This document shows, piece after piece, positions 1-6,556 of a DNA stretch of 23,513 bases. The first letter of the stretch is position 1, and each line of letters begins with the position of its first letter. The notes under the pieces were generated by a model. That model was not told where the DNA came from, did not search any database, and worked only from the letters and a program-made list of their open reading frames with translations. Both the position numbers and the translations under genes were made by a program. Source of the DNA: Planctomycetia bacterium (GTDB lineage: Bacteria > Planctomycetota > Planctomycetia > Pirellulales > UBA1268); contig RGVT01000006.1 in the NCBI GenBank assembly GCA_010027105.1, positions 1 to 23,513 on the forward strand, read 5' to 3'.

Positions 1-1200
1 CTCTTCCAGGAGCAGGCGATGCGGCTGGCGGTGGTGGCGGCCGGCTTCACGCCGGGCGAGGCGGATCAGCTGCGGCGGGCGATGGGGGCCTGGCGGCGGC
101 CGGGGCTGATCGAGGAGTTTCGGCAGAAGCTCGTCAGCGGCATGCTCGCGCGGGGGCTGTCGCAGCAGTTCGCCGAGCAGGTGTTCGGCCAGATCCGCGG
201 CTTCGGTGAATACGGCTTCCCGGAGTCGCACGCGGCGAGCTTCGCCCTGCTCGTCTACGTGTCGGCCTGGCTCAAGTGCCACCATCCGGCGGCCTTCACC
301 GCCGCACTTCTGGGCAGCCAGCCGATGGGGTTTTACGCTCCGGCGCAGCTCGTGCGCGACGCCAGGGCGCACGGCGTGAAGGTGCTGCCGGCCGACGTCA
401 ACTCGAGCCGGTGGCACGCCGGGGTCGAAGGACGGCTGAAAGCGGGTGCTCCAAAGCAGCCGGCGATCCGGCTGGGGCTCGAGCAGGTGTATGGCCTGGG
501 CGAGGCGGCCGGCTCGCGGATCGAGGCGGCCCGCCGTGACGGGCCCTTCCGGCTCCTGCGCGAGCTCGCCCGCCGCGCCGCGCTCGATCGCGACGCGCTG
601 CTGCACCTGGCCCGCGCCGGGGCGCTCGCCTCGCTCGGTCTCGACCGGCGCCGGGCGGTGTGGGAGGCGATGCAGTGCCTGGAGCAGCCCGCCGCCCGGC
701 CGCTTTTCACCGGGCTCGACGACGACGGCGATGAAGATGGCGGCGACTTCCTGCCGGCGCTCACGCCCGAGGAAGAAGTCGTGGCCGACTACCGCACGGC
801 GGGCCTCTCGCTCACCGCCCACCCGCTCCAGTTCGACCGCAGCTGGCTCGCCGCCCGCGGCGTGGCGACCGTCGCCGAGGCGGTCGGCCTGCCGGAGGGG
901 CGGCGGGTGAGCGTGGCCGGCATCGTGCTCACGCGGCAGCGGCCGGCCACCGCGAAGGGCATGATCTTTCTCACGGTCGAGGACGAGACCGGCGCCGCCA
1001 ACATCGTGGTGCATCCGGGCGTGTGGGAGCGGGCCGACCTCGCCGCCCGCCGCGCTGCCGTGCTCGTGGTGCACGGCCGGATCCAGCGCCGCGGCGCGGT
1101 CGTGCACGTGGTTTCGACGCGGCTCGAATCAGCCGCCACGCTTCGCCCCGAGCCCTCCACCGCCGCCGCCCTGCCACGCATGTCCCGCGATTTCTGCTGA
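1..1200 (+). CDS. dnaE2: Error-prone DNA polymerase III alpha subunit DnaE2/ImuC, C-terminal part (5' end outside window)
   Basis: The frame is open from the first base (LFQEQAM at the first codon), so this is the last 399 residues of a protein of roughly 1,000-1,100. The block GEYGFPESHAASFALLVY near residue 73 is typical of the C-family polymerase fingers/helix-hairpin-helix region in the DnaE2 branch. It is followed by the PMGFYAPAQLVRDARAHGV stretch usual in DnaE2. An OB-fold lies around residues 298-370 (VAGIVLTRQRPATAKGMIFL, then VEDETGAANIVV). The tail ends in SRDFC, close to the SRDFH ending common in ImuC, and there is no long DnaE1-type C-terminal tail. Known role of the family: the catalytic subunit of the ImuA-ImuB-DnaE2 mutasome, which performs mutagenic translesion synthesis after SOS induction. 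imuA/imuB would be expected upstream, outside the window. The subfamily call is firm; participation in a mutasome here is inferred. Confidence 0.93.
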   Translation, partial: LFQEQAMRLAVVAAGFTPGEADQLRRAMGAWRRPGLIEEFRQKLVSGMLARGLSQQFAEQVFGQIRGFGEYGFPESHAASFALLVYVSAWLKCHHPAAFTAALLGSQPMGFYAPAQLVRDARAHGVKVLPADVNSSRWHAGVEGRLKAGAPKQPAIRLGLEQVYGLGEAAGSRIEAARRDGPFRLLRELARRAALDRDALLHLARAGALASLGLDRRRAVWEAMQCLEQPAARPLFTGLDDDGDEDGGDFLPALTPEEEVVADYRTAGLSLTAHPLQFDRSWLAARGVATVAEAVGLPEGRRVSVAGIVLTRQRPATAKGMIFLTVEDETGAANIVVHPGVWERADLAARRAAVLVVHGRIQRRGAVVHVVSTRLESAATLRPEPSTAAALPRMSRDFC

Positions 1201-1252
1201 CGTGGCACTCGTCTATGCGCGCAACCCGGCTCGGGACTGCCCCGACCGTCAT

Positions 1253-1274
1253 GTGGGACAGGCTTCAGCCTGTC
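1253..1274 (+). repeat. REP-like hairpin, GTGG foot plus 8-bp inverted repeat
   Basis: A GTGG tetranucleotide (1253-1256) is followed directly by GACAGGCTTCAGCCTGTC, with arms GACAGGCT/AGCCTGTC around a TC centre. The same 18 bp recurs at 18326-18343, and in reverse orientation at 18516-18533. A GTAG/GTGG foot next to a short palindrome is the architecture of REP elements mobilised by REP-associated tyrosine transposases (RAYTs). No RAYT gene is in this window, so the mechanism is inferred. Confidence 0.75.
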
Positions 1275-1299
1275 GTACCTTCGGCGCGCCCTACAACCC

Positions 1300-1345
1300 G
1301 AACGTCCGGCGACGGGACATGGGGAGCCTGAAGCCGGCGCGCCAG
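1300..1345 (+). repeat. Dispersed ~43-bp repeat module (GAACGTCCGGCG ... AAGCCGGCGCG)
   Basis: This begins with GAACGTCCGGCGA and ends with AAGCCGGCGCGCCAG. Related copies with the same start and end blocks lie at 19801-19841 (minus), 20130-20172 and 20184-20226 (plus), and within 18357-18400 (minus). It is non-coding and always intergenic here. Confidence 0.6.
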
Positions 1346-1353
1346 CAGGCCCA

Positions 1354-1382
1354 TGGGCATCTCAAGCGGCAACGCGTAGAAC
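1354..1382 (+). promoter_or_regulatory. Candidate purC promoter (leaderless geometry)
   Basis: TGGGCA (1354-1359) is separated by 17 bp from TAGAAC (1377-1382), and each matches the sigma-70 consensus at 4 of 6 positions. Only 7 nt separate the -10 element from the purC ATG, so transcription would begin at or next to the start codon. There is no Shine-Dalgarno site upstream of that ATG, which fits a leaderless mRNA. Confidence 0.45.
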
Positions 1383-1389
1383 AACGCCC

Positions 1390-2301
1390 ATGCAGGCCGC
1401 CGTCGTCGAAACGAATCTGCCGCTCGGCACGCCCTCCCGCGGCAAGGTGCGCGACTGCTACCGCTTCGCAAGCCCGGCGCACGGCGACGCGATGCTGATC
1501 GTGAGCACCGACAGGATCAGCGCGTTCGACTGGGTGCTGCCCACGCCGATCCCCGACAAAGGCAGGGTGCTGACGGCGATCTCGGCGTTCTGGTTCGACT
1601 GGCTCTCGCACGGCCCGAATCCGGTGGCCCACCATCTGCTCACGACCGACGTCGACGCGATGGGGCTGCCGGCGGGCGTCGATCGCGACATGCTGCGCGG
1701 TCGCACGATGCTCGTGCGGCAGGCGGACGTGATCCCGTTCGAGTGCGTGGTGCGCGGCTGGCTCGCCGGCTCGGGGCTCGCGGAGTACCGCAGGCACGGC
1801 ACGGTCTGCGGCGTGCACCTGCCGCCGGGCCTGGGCCCCGGCAGCCGGCTGCCCGAGCCGATCTTCACGCCCGCCACGAAGGCGGCGGCGGGCCATGACG
1901 AGAACGTGAGCTTCGCCGTGATGGCCGCGACGATCGGCGTCGAACTCGCCGGCGAACTCCGCGACGGGAGCCTCGACGTCTACCGCCGCGGTGCGGAGCA
2001 TGCCGCGGCGCGGGGAATCGTGCTCGCCGACACGAAGTTGGAGTGGGGCCGGGCGACCGACGGCGCGATCCTGCTCGTCGACGAGGTGCTCACGCCCGAC
2101 AGTTCGCGGTTTTGGCCCGCGGCGGCGGCCGACGCAGGCCGAGTGCCCGACTCGTTCGACAAGCAGTTCGTGCGCGACTGGCTCGAGGCGAGCAGCTGGG
2201 ACAAGGCGAGCCCGCCCCCCGCCCTCCCCGACCACGTCGTGGCCCGCACGCGTGAAAAATATCTGGATGCCTGCCGGCTCCTGACGGGAAAAACGCCGTG
2301 A
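1390..2301 (+). CDS. purC: Phosphoribosylaminoimidazole-succinocarboxamide synthase (SAICAR synthetase)
   Basis: This 303-residue protein catalyses the ATP-dependent ligation of aspartate to CAIR in de novo purine synthesis in the cytoplasm. Diagnostic blocks are GKVRDCY near residue 18, STDRISAFDWVLPTPIPDKG at 39-58, IPFECVVRGWLAGSG at 115-129 (first family signature) and LADTKLEWG at 212-220 (second signature). These are followed by DEVLTPDSSRFW and SFDKQFVRDWL near the C-terminus. The length fits the longer PurC form of about 290-310 residues rather than the ~240-residue form. The start at 1390 places GTPSRGKVRDCY at the usual distance from the N-terminus. It has no Shine-Dalgarno site but has a -10-like hexamer 7 nt upstream. 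purC is isolated from other pur genes here, lying between dnaE2 and aroC. I see no abnormality in the reading frame. Confidence 0.96.
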   Translation: MQAAVVETNLPLGTPSRGKVRDCYRFASPAHGDAMLIVSTDRISAFDWVLPTPIPDKGRVLTAISAFWFDWLSHGPNPVAHHLLTTDVDAMGLPAGVDRDMLRGRTMLVRQADVIPFECVVRGWLAGSGLAEYRRHGTVCGVHLPPGLGPGSRLPEPIFTPATKAAAGHDENVSFAVMAATIGVELAGELRDGSLDVYRRGAEHAAARGIVLADTKLEWGRATDGAILLVDEVLTPDSSRFWPAAAADAGRVPDSFDKQFVRDWLEASSWDKASPPPALPDHVVARTREKYLDACRLLTGKTP

Positions 2302-2345
2302 GCCCGAAGGTGGGAAGTGACCTAGGGATGCAGGATTTTTCGAAC

Positions 2346-2351
2346 TAGAAT
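2346..2351 (+). promoter_or_regulatory. Candidate -10 element for aroC
   Basis: TAGAAT (5 of 6 to consensus) lies after a short A/T-rich patch (GGATTTTTCGAAC). I found no well-spaced -35 hexamer. If used, it would give a leader of about 30 nt without an obvious Shine-Dalgarno site before the aroC ATG at 2390. Confidence 0.35.
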
Positions 2352-2389
2352 CGCAGCCTCCGTCCGCCTTCCGCCCTTCCGTTCATCCC

Positions 2390-3529
2390 ATGCTGCGTTA
2401 CTGGACCGCCGGAGAATCGCACGGCCCGGCCCTCGTCGCCCTCGTCGACGGCTTTCCCGCCGGGCTCGCGGTCGACAAGGCCGGGATCGACGCCGAACTC
2501 GTGCGGCGCCAGGGGGGCTACGGGCGCGGCGGTCGGCAGCGGATCGAGACCGATGCCGTGACGTTTCTTTCGGGGCTGTGGCACGGCGTCACGCTCGGCA
2601 GTCCGCTGGCCCTCGAAGTCGTCAACAAGGATGCCAAACTCGAGCGGCTCGAGGAGGTCGAGCGGCCCCGGCCGGGCCATGCCGATCTGCCCGGGGCGAT
2701 CAAGCATCTGGGGGGCGTGCGGGCCGTGCTCGAACGGGCGAGCGCGCGAGAAACCGCCGCGCGGGTCGCCGCCGGCGCCCTCGCGAGGCAGCTGCTCGCG
2801 GTGTTCGGCATCGAGGTGGCCGGCTGGGTCACCGAGCTCGGGCCCGTCCGCCTCGGCGACCGCGGCGGCACGCTCGCCGAACTCCGCACGATCCGCGACT
2901 CGAGCGCGATCTACTCGCTCCACCCGCAGCGCGATCCCGAGGTGACCGACCTCATCGACCGCGTGGGCAAGGAGGGAGACACGCTCGGCGGCGTGGTCGA
3001 GGTGCGCGTGGACGGCCTGCCGATCGGCCTCGGAACGCACGCCCAGTGGGACCGCAAGCTCGACGGCCGCATCGCCCAGGCCGTGATGGCCGTGCAGGCG
3101 ATCAAGGGGGTCGAGATCGGCCTGGGGTTCGAGGCGGCCCGCCGCCGCGGCTCGCAGGTGCACGACGCGATCCACTACGAGGCCGGCGAGCGAGGCTCGG
3201 CCACGCTCGGCTTCGCGCGGCCCACCAACAACGCCGGCGGCCTGGAGGCCGGGATGACCAACGGGCAGCCGCTCGTCGTGCGGGCGGCGATGAAGCCGAT
3301 CAGCACGCTGCGGAAGCCGCTCGAGTCGGTGAACCTGCGCACGAAAGAGCCCGAGGAGGCGGCCTACGAGCGGAGCGACGTGTGTGCCGTGAGTGCCGCG
3401 AGCGTGATCGTGGAGAACGTCGTCGCGTTCGAGGTGGCGGCGGCGCTCGTCGACAAGTTCGGCGGCGACAGCGTGGAAGAGATGCAGGCGCGGTGGCGGC
3501 TCTACCACGACATGGCACGGGCCCGCTGA
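2390..3529 (+). CDS. aroC: Chorismate synthase
   Basis: This 379-residue enzyme makes chorismate from EPSP (5-enolpyruvylshikimate-3-phosphate) using reduced FMN, the last step of the shikimate pathway. GESHG (residues 8-12, H11 equivalent to the catalytic N-terminal His), GYGRGGRQRIETD at 43-55, RPGHADL at 94-100, and ERASARETAARVAAGA around 115-130 are the family signatures. RSDVCAVSAASVIVENVVAF near the C-terminus is the remaining one. The ATG at 2390 is chosen because MLRYWTAGESHGPAL is the canonical N-terminus; no Shine-Dalgarno site precedes it. One oddity: between GHADL and ERASARET the loop reads IKHLGGVRAVL, one residue shorter than usual and without the Asp of the common (K/R)Dx(R) motif. 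aroDE and aroK lie about 9 kb downstream, so shikimate genes are present in two places in the window. Confidence 0.97.
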   Translation: MLRYWTAGESHGPALVALVDGFPAGLAVDKAGIDAELVRRQGGYGRGGRQRIETDAVTFLSGLWHGVTLGSPLALEVVNKDAKLERLEEVERPRPGHADLPGAIKHLGGVRAVLERASARETAARVAAGALARQLLAVFGIEVAGWVTELGPVRLGDRGGTLAELRTIRDSSAIYSLHPQRDPEVTDLIDRVGKEGDTLGGVVEVRVDGLPIGLGTHAQWDRKLDGRIAQAVMAVQAIKGVEIGLGFEAARRRGSQVHDAIHYEAGERGSATLGFARPTNNAGGLEAGMTNGQPLVVRAAMKPISTLRKPLESVNLRTKEPEEAAYERSDVCAVSAASVIVENVVAFEVAAALVDKFGGDSVEEMQARWRLYHDMARAR

Positions 3530-3540
3530 GCGGCGGGCCC
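3519..3540 (+). terminator. Hairpin straddling the aroC stop codon
   Basis: GGGCCCGC (3519-3526) pairs perfectly with GCGGGCCC (3533-3540) around a TGAGCG loop that contains the aroC TGA. There is no T-tract, so it is not a standard intrinsic terminator. It may protect the 3' end of the transcript or attenuate read-through into the gene at 3562. Confidence 0.4.
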
Positions 3541-3561
3541 TCGATCCGGAGGTGAACACGG

Positions 3562-4785
3562 ATGTTCATCGAGCAGTCGGTCGGCCGGCGCAGGGTCGTG
3601 CGGCTCCTGTTCGTGCTCGTCGGTGTCGTGCCCTGCGTCCTCCTGGCGACGGCCGCCTGGTGGAGGCGGTCGGCCGGGCACGTGGCGGCGCTCGAACGGG
3701 CGGCCGCGGCTCACCTCGGCGTGCCGGTGTCGATCGACGGCGTCGCCCATCCGCGGCCGGGTGTGCTGCGGCTCTCGCGGGTGGTCGTGGGACGGGCCGC
3801 CGCGGATGCTTTCCTCGAGGTCGCCGACGTCGAGATCGAGGAATCCCCGGAAGAAATTCGCGTCAGCGTGCCGCGGGTCGAGGTCGCGCCGGGGGCGGTG
3901 CGGTTGCTTCGCGACCTGGCGGCGGAGTGGATCGCACGGCCGGCGCGGTTTCGGCAGTCGTGGGTGATCGATGTGGGCGAGGTCGGGTGGGCGCTCGGCG
4001 CCGCCGCCGGCATCGAGCCCGCCGGAGGATGGCATGCCGAGTGCGTCGCGGCGCAGGGCTCGCGGGCGGTGCGCGTCCGGCGCGAGCCCGCGTGCGGCGA
4101 GGAGATCAGGGTGCTCTCGCGCGACGGTCGCCTGGAGGCCGAGGGCAGGGTCGCCGATGGGCTGCCGGCGGCGATCGCGGCGTCGCTCCTCGACGGCGCC
4201 GCCGGAGCGTGGGGCGAAGCGATCGGGCCACGGGCCGTGGTGCGCGGAGAGATCGCCGCCGTGCGGTCGCCCGACGGCTGGGCCGGCACGTTCACCGGCA
4301 CCGTCGACGGCGTGATCCCCGGTGGCGCCGAGGCCTGGTGGCGGCGCCGCATCGATGCCGACGCGCGGCTCGCATTCGCCCCGCTCCGCTTCGCCGCCAA
4401 TCGCCTCGACCGGTGCGACGTGGAACTCTCCGCCCGCGGAGGCACGGTGGCCCAGGAGCTGCTCGACGCCCTCGTCGGCAGCCTCGGCTGCCGGCCCGGC
4501 CCGGCCTACCGGGCGCTCGACGGGGACGCCGTCCGGCGGTTCGACACGCTCGGCTGCCGGCTGCTGCTGGACGAGGCGGGCCTGCGGATCGAGCCGCTCG
4601 CAGCCGGCCGCGGCCTGGTCTCCTACCAGGGGATGAGCCTCGTCGAGGGGCCGACGTCGACGCTCCCACCCGCGCGGCTGGCCTGGTTCCTTGCACCGGC
4701 CGGCCGGCCCGCGGTGCCGGCGTCGCCGGAGAGCGCGTGGCTGATATCGGTCCTCCCGGGAGGCGGGGCTCGGGCGGGCTTTTGA
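3562..4785 (+). CDS. Membrane-anchored protein of unknown function (weakly AsmA-like)
   Basis: I do not recognise this 407-residue protein with confidence. The start is well supported: GGAGGTG (3548-3554) sits 7 nt before the ATG. Residues 1-11 are basic, and residues 12-33 form one hydrophobic segment (VVRLLFVLVGVVPCVLLATAAWW), predicting an inside-to-outside anchor with a large extracytoplasmic portion. After the anchor, the pattern LGVPVSIDGVAHPRPGVLRLSRVVVG, then a strand-rich series (FLEVADVEIEES, EIRVSVPRVEVAPG), resembles the N-terminal repeats of AsmA/TamB-like envelope proteins. No diagnostic motif is present, so this is only a hint. Residues near 305-400 have alternating strand-like segments. 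It follows aroC by 32 nt and may be co-transcribed with it, but no functional link is evident. Confidence 0.75.
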   Translation: MFIEQSVGRRRVVRLLFVLVGVVPCVLLATAAWWRRSAGHVAALERAAAAHLGVPVSIDGVAHPRPGVLRLSRVVVGRAAADAFLEVADVEIEESPEEIRVSVPRVEVAPGAVRLLRDLAAEWIARPARFRQSWVIDVGEVGWALGAAAGIEPAGGWHAECVAAQGSRAVRVRREPACGEEIRVLSRDGRLEAEGRVADGLPAAIAASLLDGAAGAWGEAIGPRAVVRGEIAAVRSPDGWAGTFTGTVDGVIPGGAEAWWRRRIDADARLAFAPLRFAANRLDRCDVELSARGGTVAQELLDALVGSLGCRPGPAYRALDGDAVRRFDTLGCRLLLDEAGLRIEPLAAGRGLVSYQGMSLVEGPTSTLPPARLAWFLAPAGRPAVPASPESAWLISVLPGGGARAGF

Positions 4786-4792
4786 CGCGTTC

Positions 4793-4814
4793 TTGACACA
4801 GGATCGACCGATCC
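4793..4814 (+). promoter_or_regulatory. Consensus -35 box abutting a 14-bp palindrome upstream of the desaturase gene
   Basis: TTGACA (4793-4798) matches the -35 consensus exactly. Two bases later comes GGATCGACCGATCC (4801-4814), a perfect 6-bp inverted repeat with an AC centre, which would occupy the promoter spacer like a repressor operator. The expected -10 position (TGACCC, 4816-4821) is poor, so promoter activity is uncertain. Confidence 0.35.
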
Positions 4815-4907
4815 CTGACCCTGCGCCGCTGGCGAAATCGCCGAAACACGTCAGAGTGGTGCTCCAGCGGCGCGAAGCCGCTTTCCCGGCCCCCAGGAAA
4901 GGAACCC

Positions 4908-5876
4908 ATGGCCACCGTCCCCCTCGCCTGCGACGGCGAAGCATGTGAAGCCGCGTCCAACGCGCCTGCCCGGCATGAAAAGGAGCCCCGCCGTGACGGC
5001 CGGGCCCATGCGGGTGGCGGCTGGGGAGACGTGGCCTGGCCCGTCGCCGTCTGGATCGGCGGCGTGCACCTCGCGGCGCTCGCGGCGCCGTTCTGCTTCA
5101 CCTGGTCGGGGCTCGCCATCTGCCTCGCGCTCTACTACGTGACCGGCGGGCTCGGTGTCTGCCTCGGCTACCACAGGCTGCTGACGCACGGCAGCTTCTC
5201 GACCTGGCAGCCGGTGAAGGTGTTCTTCGCCTTCGTCGGCGGCATCTCCGGCGAGGGCTCGGCGATCGACTGGGTGGCCAACCATCGCAAGCACCACGCC
5301 TTCAGCGACCAGGAGGGGGATCCGCACAGCCCGCGCGACGGCGGCCTGTGGGCGCACATGATGTGGCTGTTCCCGAAGCATGCGCCCGCAGCCCTGACGG
5401 CCCACGTGACCCGCTGGGCACCCGACCTCGAACGCGATCCGGCCATCCTGTTTCTCCATCGGACGTTTCTCCTCTGGCACGTGCTCGTGGGCGCGATCCT
5501 GCTCGGCTCCGGATGGCTGCTCTTCGGCCCGTTCACGGGCGTCTCGTGGCTCGTCTGGGGGCTCGCCGTGCGGATGGTGATCGTGTTCCACATCACCTGG
5601 CTCGTGAACTCGGCGACCCACATGTGGGGCTATCGCAACTACGAGACGACCGACGATTCGCGGAACCTGTGGTGGGTCGGGCTGCTCGCCTTCGGCGAGG
5701 GCTGGCACAACAACCACCACGCGTATCAGCGGATGGCGAGGCATGGCCACAAGTGGTGGGAGATCGACGTCACCTACTGGGCGATCCTCGCCATGGAACG
5801 CCTGGGGCTCGCCTGGAACGTGGTGCACCATCCACCGGGCGGCCGGCGGAGCGCCGCGGCCGTGGAAGCCGGGTGA
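4908..5876 (+). CDS. Acyl-CoA delta-9-type fatty acid desaturase (membrane di-iron)
   Basis: This 322-residue integral membrane desaturase carries all three histidine boxes: HRLLTH (H89-H94), HRKHH (H126-H130) and HNNHH (H267-H271, in GEGWHNNHHAYQ). NSATHMWGYRNYETTDDSRN at 234-253 is the usual region before the third box. Hydrophobic segments around 42-62, 65-85, 104-115, 186-206 and 211-236 fit the four-helix family topology. Family role: oxygen-dependent insertion of a cis double bond into saturated acyl chains, controlling membrane fluidity. Whether the substrate is acyl-CoA or acyl lipid cannot be told from sequence. The N-terminal ~35 residues are polar and non-conserved. AGGAAAGGA (4895-4903) just upstream supports the start at 4908. 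It appears to be a single-gene unit. Confidence 0.93.
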   Translation: MATVPLACDGEACEAASNAPARHEKEPRRDGRAHAGGGWGDVAWPVAVWIGGVHLAALAAPFCFTWSGLAICLALYYVTGGLGVCLGYHRLLTHGSFSTWQPVKVFFAFVGGISGEGSAIDWVANHRKHHAFSDQEGDPHSPRDGGLWAHMMWLFPKHAPAALTAHVTRWAPDLERDPAILFLHRTFLLWHVLVGAILLGSGWLLFGPFTGVSWLVWGLAVRMVIVFHITWLVNSATHMWGYRNYETTDDSRNLWWVGLLAFGEGWHNNHHAYQRMARHGHKWWEIDVTYWAILAMERLGLAWNVVHHPPGGRRSAAAVEAG

Positions 5877-5913
5877 CAGGGCGGCCGATTCCCGCTTTCG
5901 CGGCCGGGCCGGA

Positions 5914-5937
5914 CCCGCCCTCTGTTCCAGGGGCGGG
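5914..5937 (+). terminator. GC-rich hairpin downstream of the desaturase gene
   Basis: CCCGCCC (5914-5920) can pair with GGGCGGG (5931-5937), extended by one G-T wobble, across a loop of about 8-10 nt. There is no T-tract after it. It lies 37 nt past the desaturase stop and may terminate or stabilise that transcript. The rest of 5877-6096 contains no gene. Confidence 0.35.
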
Positions 5938-6070
5938 CGGGCCGATAGACTCCCGGTCGTCGCAAGAAGTGGGTTGCCACGCCGTTCGACCGGTGGTCCG
6001 GTCGGCGGCCAGGCGGGTGCCGAGGGCATCCGCTGACGTCCGGCCGGCACGGTTTCCGGCACATACGAGG

Positions 6071-6086
6071 TCGCCCCTCGGGGCGA
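6071..6086 (+). promoter_or_regulatory. Palindromic leader hairpin just upstream of rpsO
   Basis: TCGCCCCTCGGGGCGA is a perfect 16-bp inverted repeat ending 10 nt before the rpsO ATG, and it can fold with a CTCG tetraloop. S15 autoregulates its own mRNA through leader structures in several bacteria, so a translational operator is plausible, but only position and shape support that here. Confidence 0.35.
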
Positions 6087-6096
6087 AGAGCGGTCG

Positions 6097-6363
6097 ATGT
6101 TGACGAAAGATCGGAAGAAAGAATTGATCGGCGCCTACCGGCGCGGCACCGCGGACACCGGGTCGGCGGAAGTCCAGATCGCGCTCCTCTCGGGGCGGAT
6201 CACACACCTCTCGGAACATTTCAAGAAGCACACCAAGGATCATGCGAGCCGCCGCGGCCTGCTCATGATGGTGAGCCGGCGCCGGCGCCTGCTCGACTAT
6301 CTCAAGCGGGTCGCGCCGCAGCGGTATCTCGACGTCATCAAGCGGCTGGAGATCCGCAAGTAA
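6097..6363 (+). CDS. rpsO: 30S ribosomal protein S15 (uS15)
   Basis: This 88-residue protein is the usual length for S15, which binds the 16S rRNA central domain early in small-subunit assembly and contributes to bridges with 23S rRNA. Family hallmarks are DTGSAEVQIALLSGRITHLSEH at residues 20-41, HTKDHASRRGLLMMVSRRRRLLDYL at 45-69, and Y-L-D-VIKRLEIRK at the end. The start at 6097 gives the canonical MLTKDRKKELIGAYRR N-terminus; only a weak purine stretch (GAAGAGCGG) precedes it. It lies directly upstream of pnp in the conserved rpsO-pnp order, where the two genes are typically co-transcribed and the message is processed in the intercistronic region. Confidence 0.98.
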   Translation: MLTKDRKKELIGAYRRGTADTGSAEVQIALLSGRITHLSEHFKKHTKDHASRRGLLMMVSRRRRLLDYLKRVAPQRYLDVIKRLEIRK

Positions 6364-6403
6364 CGCGGCCGCCCGGACGCCCGCGGGGCGGACGGCGGGC
6401 CCG

Positions 6404-6422
6404 GCCGGGAGCGTGTCCCGGC
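6404..6422 (+). promoter_or_regulatory. Hairpin in the rpsO-pnp intercistronic region
   Basis: GCCGGGA (6404-6410) pairs with TCCCGGC (6416-6422) around a GCGTG loop, 41 nt after the rpsO stop. In enterobacteria this region carries an rpsO attenuator and an RNase III-cleaved hairpin through which PNPase represses itself. A similar role is inferred only from position. The rest of 6364-6556 holds the pnp Shine-Dalgarno site and no gene. Confidence 0.35.
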
Positions 6423-6556
6423 TTCGGGCGGAATCGTTTGCAGCGGCGCCGCGACCAGCGGCGGCCATGCGGGCGGTGACGAATTTCCAAATCGAACGAG
6501 TGAACGAAGGTCAATCCGGCCCCGGCGGCCGGGCAAGAAGGAAGGAAGAGACAGAG

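Larger units (their letters stand above)
1201..1389. other. Intergenic repeat-bearing gap between dnaE2 and purC
   Basis: No gene is seen here. The stretch holds a minus-oriented fragment of the dispersed repeat (about 1217-1249, containing the reverse complement of GGCAGTCCCGAGCCGGGTTG), one REP-like hairpin, one copy of the GAACGTCC module, and a candidate purC promoter at its right end. It therefore looks like a small repeat insertion cluster behind the dnaE2 stop codon. Confidence 0.6.

Noticed and set aside
1203..1218. TGGCAC ... TATGC resembling a -24/-12 sigma-54 promoter after dnaE2
   Set aside because: The GG-to-GC distance is one base too long and the -12 part matches poorly.
6413..6556. 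Longer pnp product starting at 6413
   Set aside because: The extra 48 residues are low complexity, and the Shine-Dalgarno site and family N-terminus both point to 6557.
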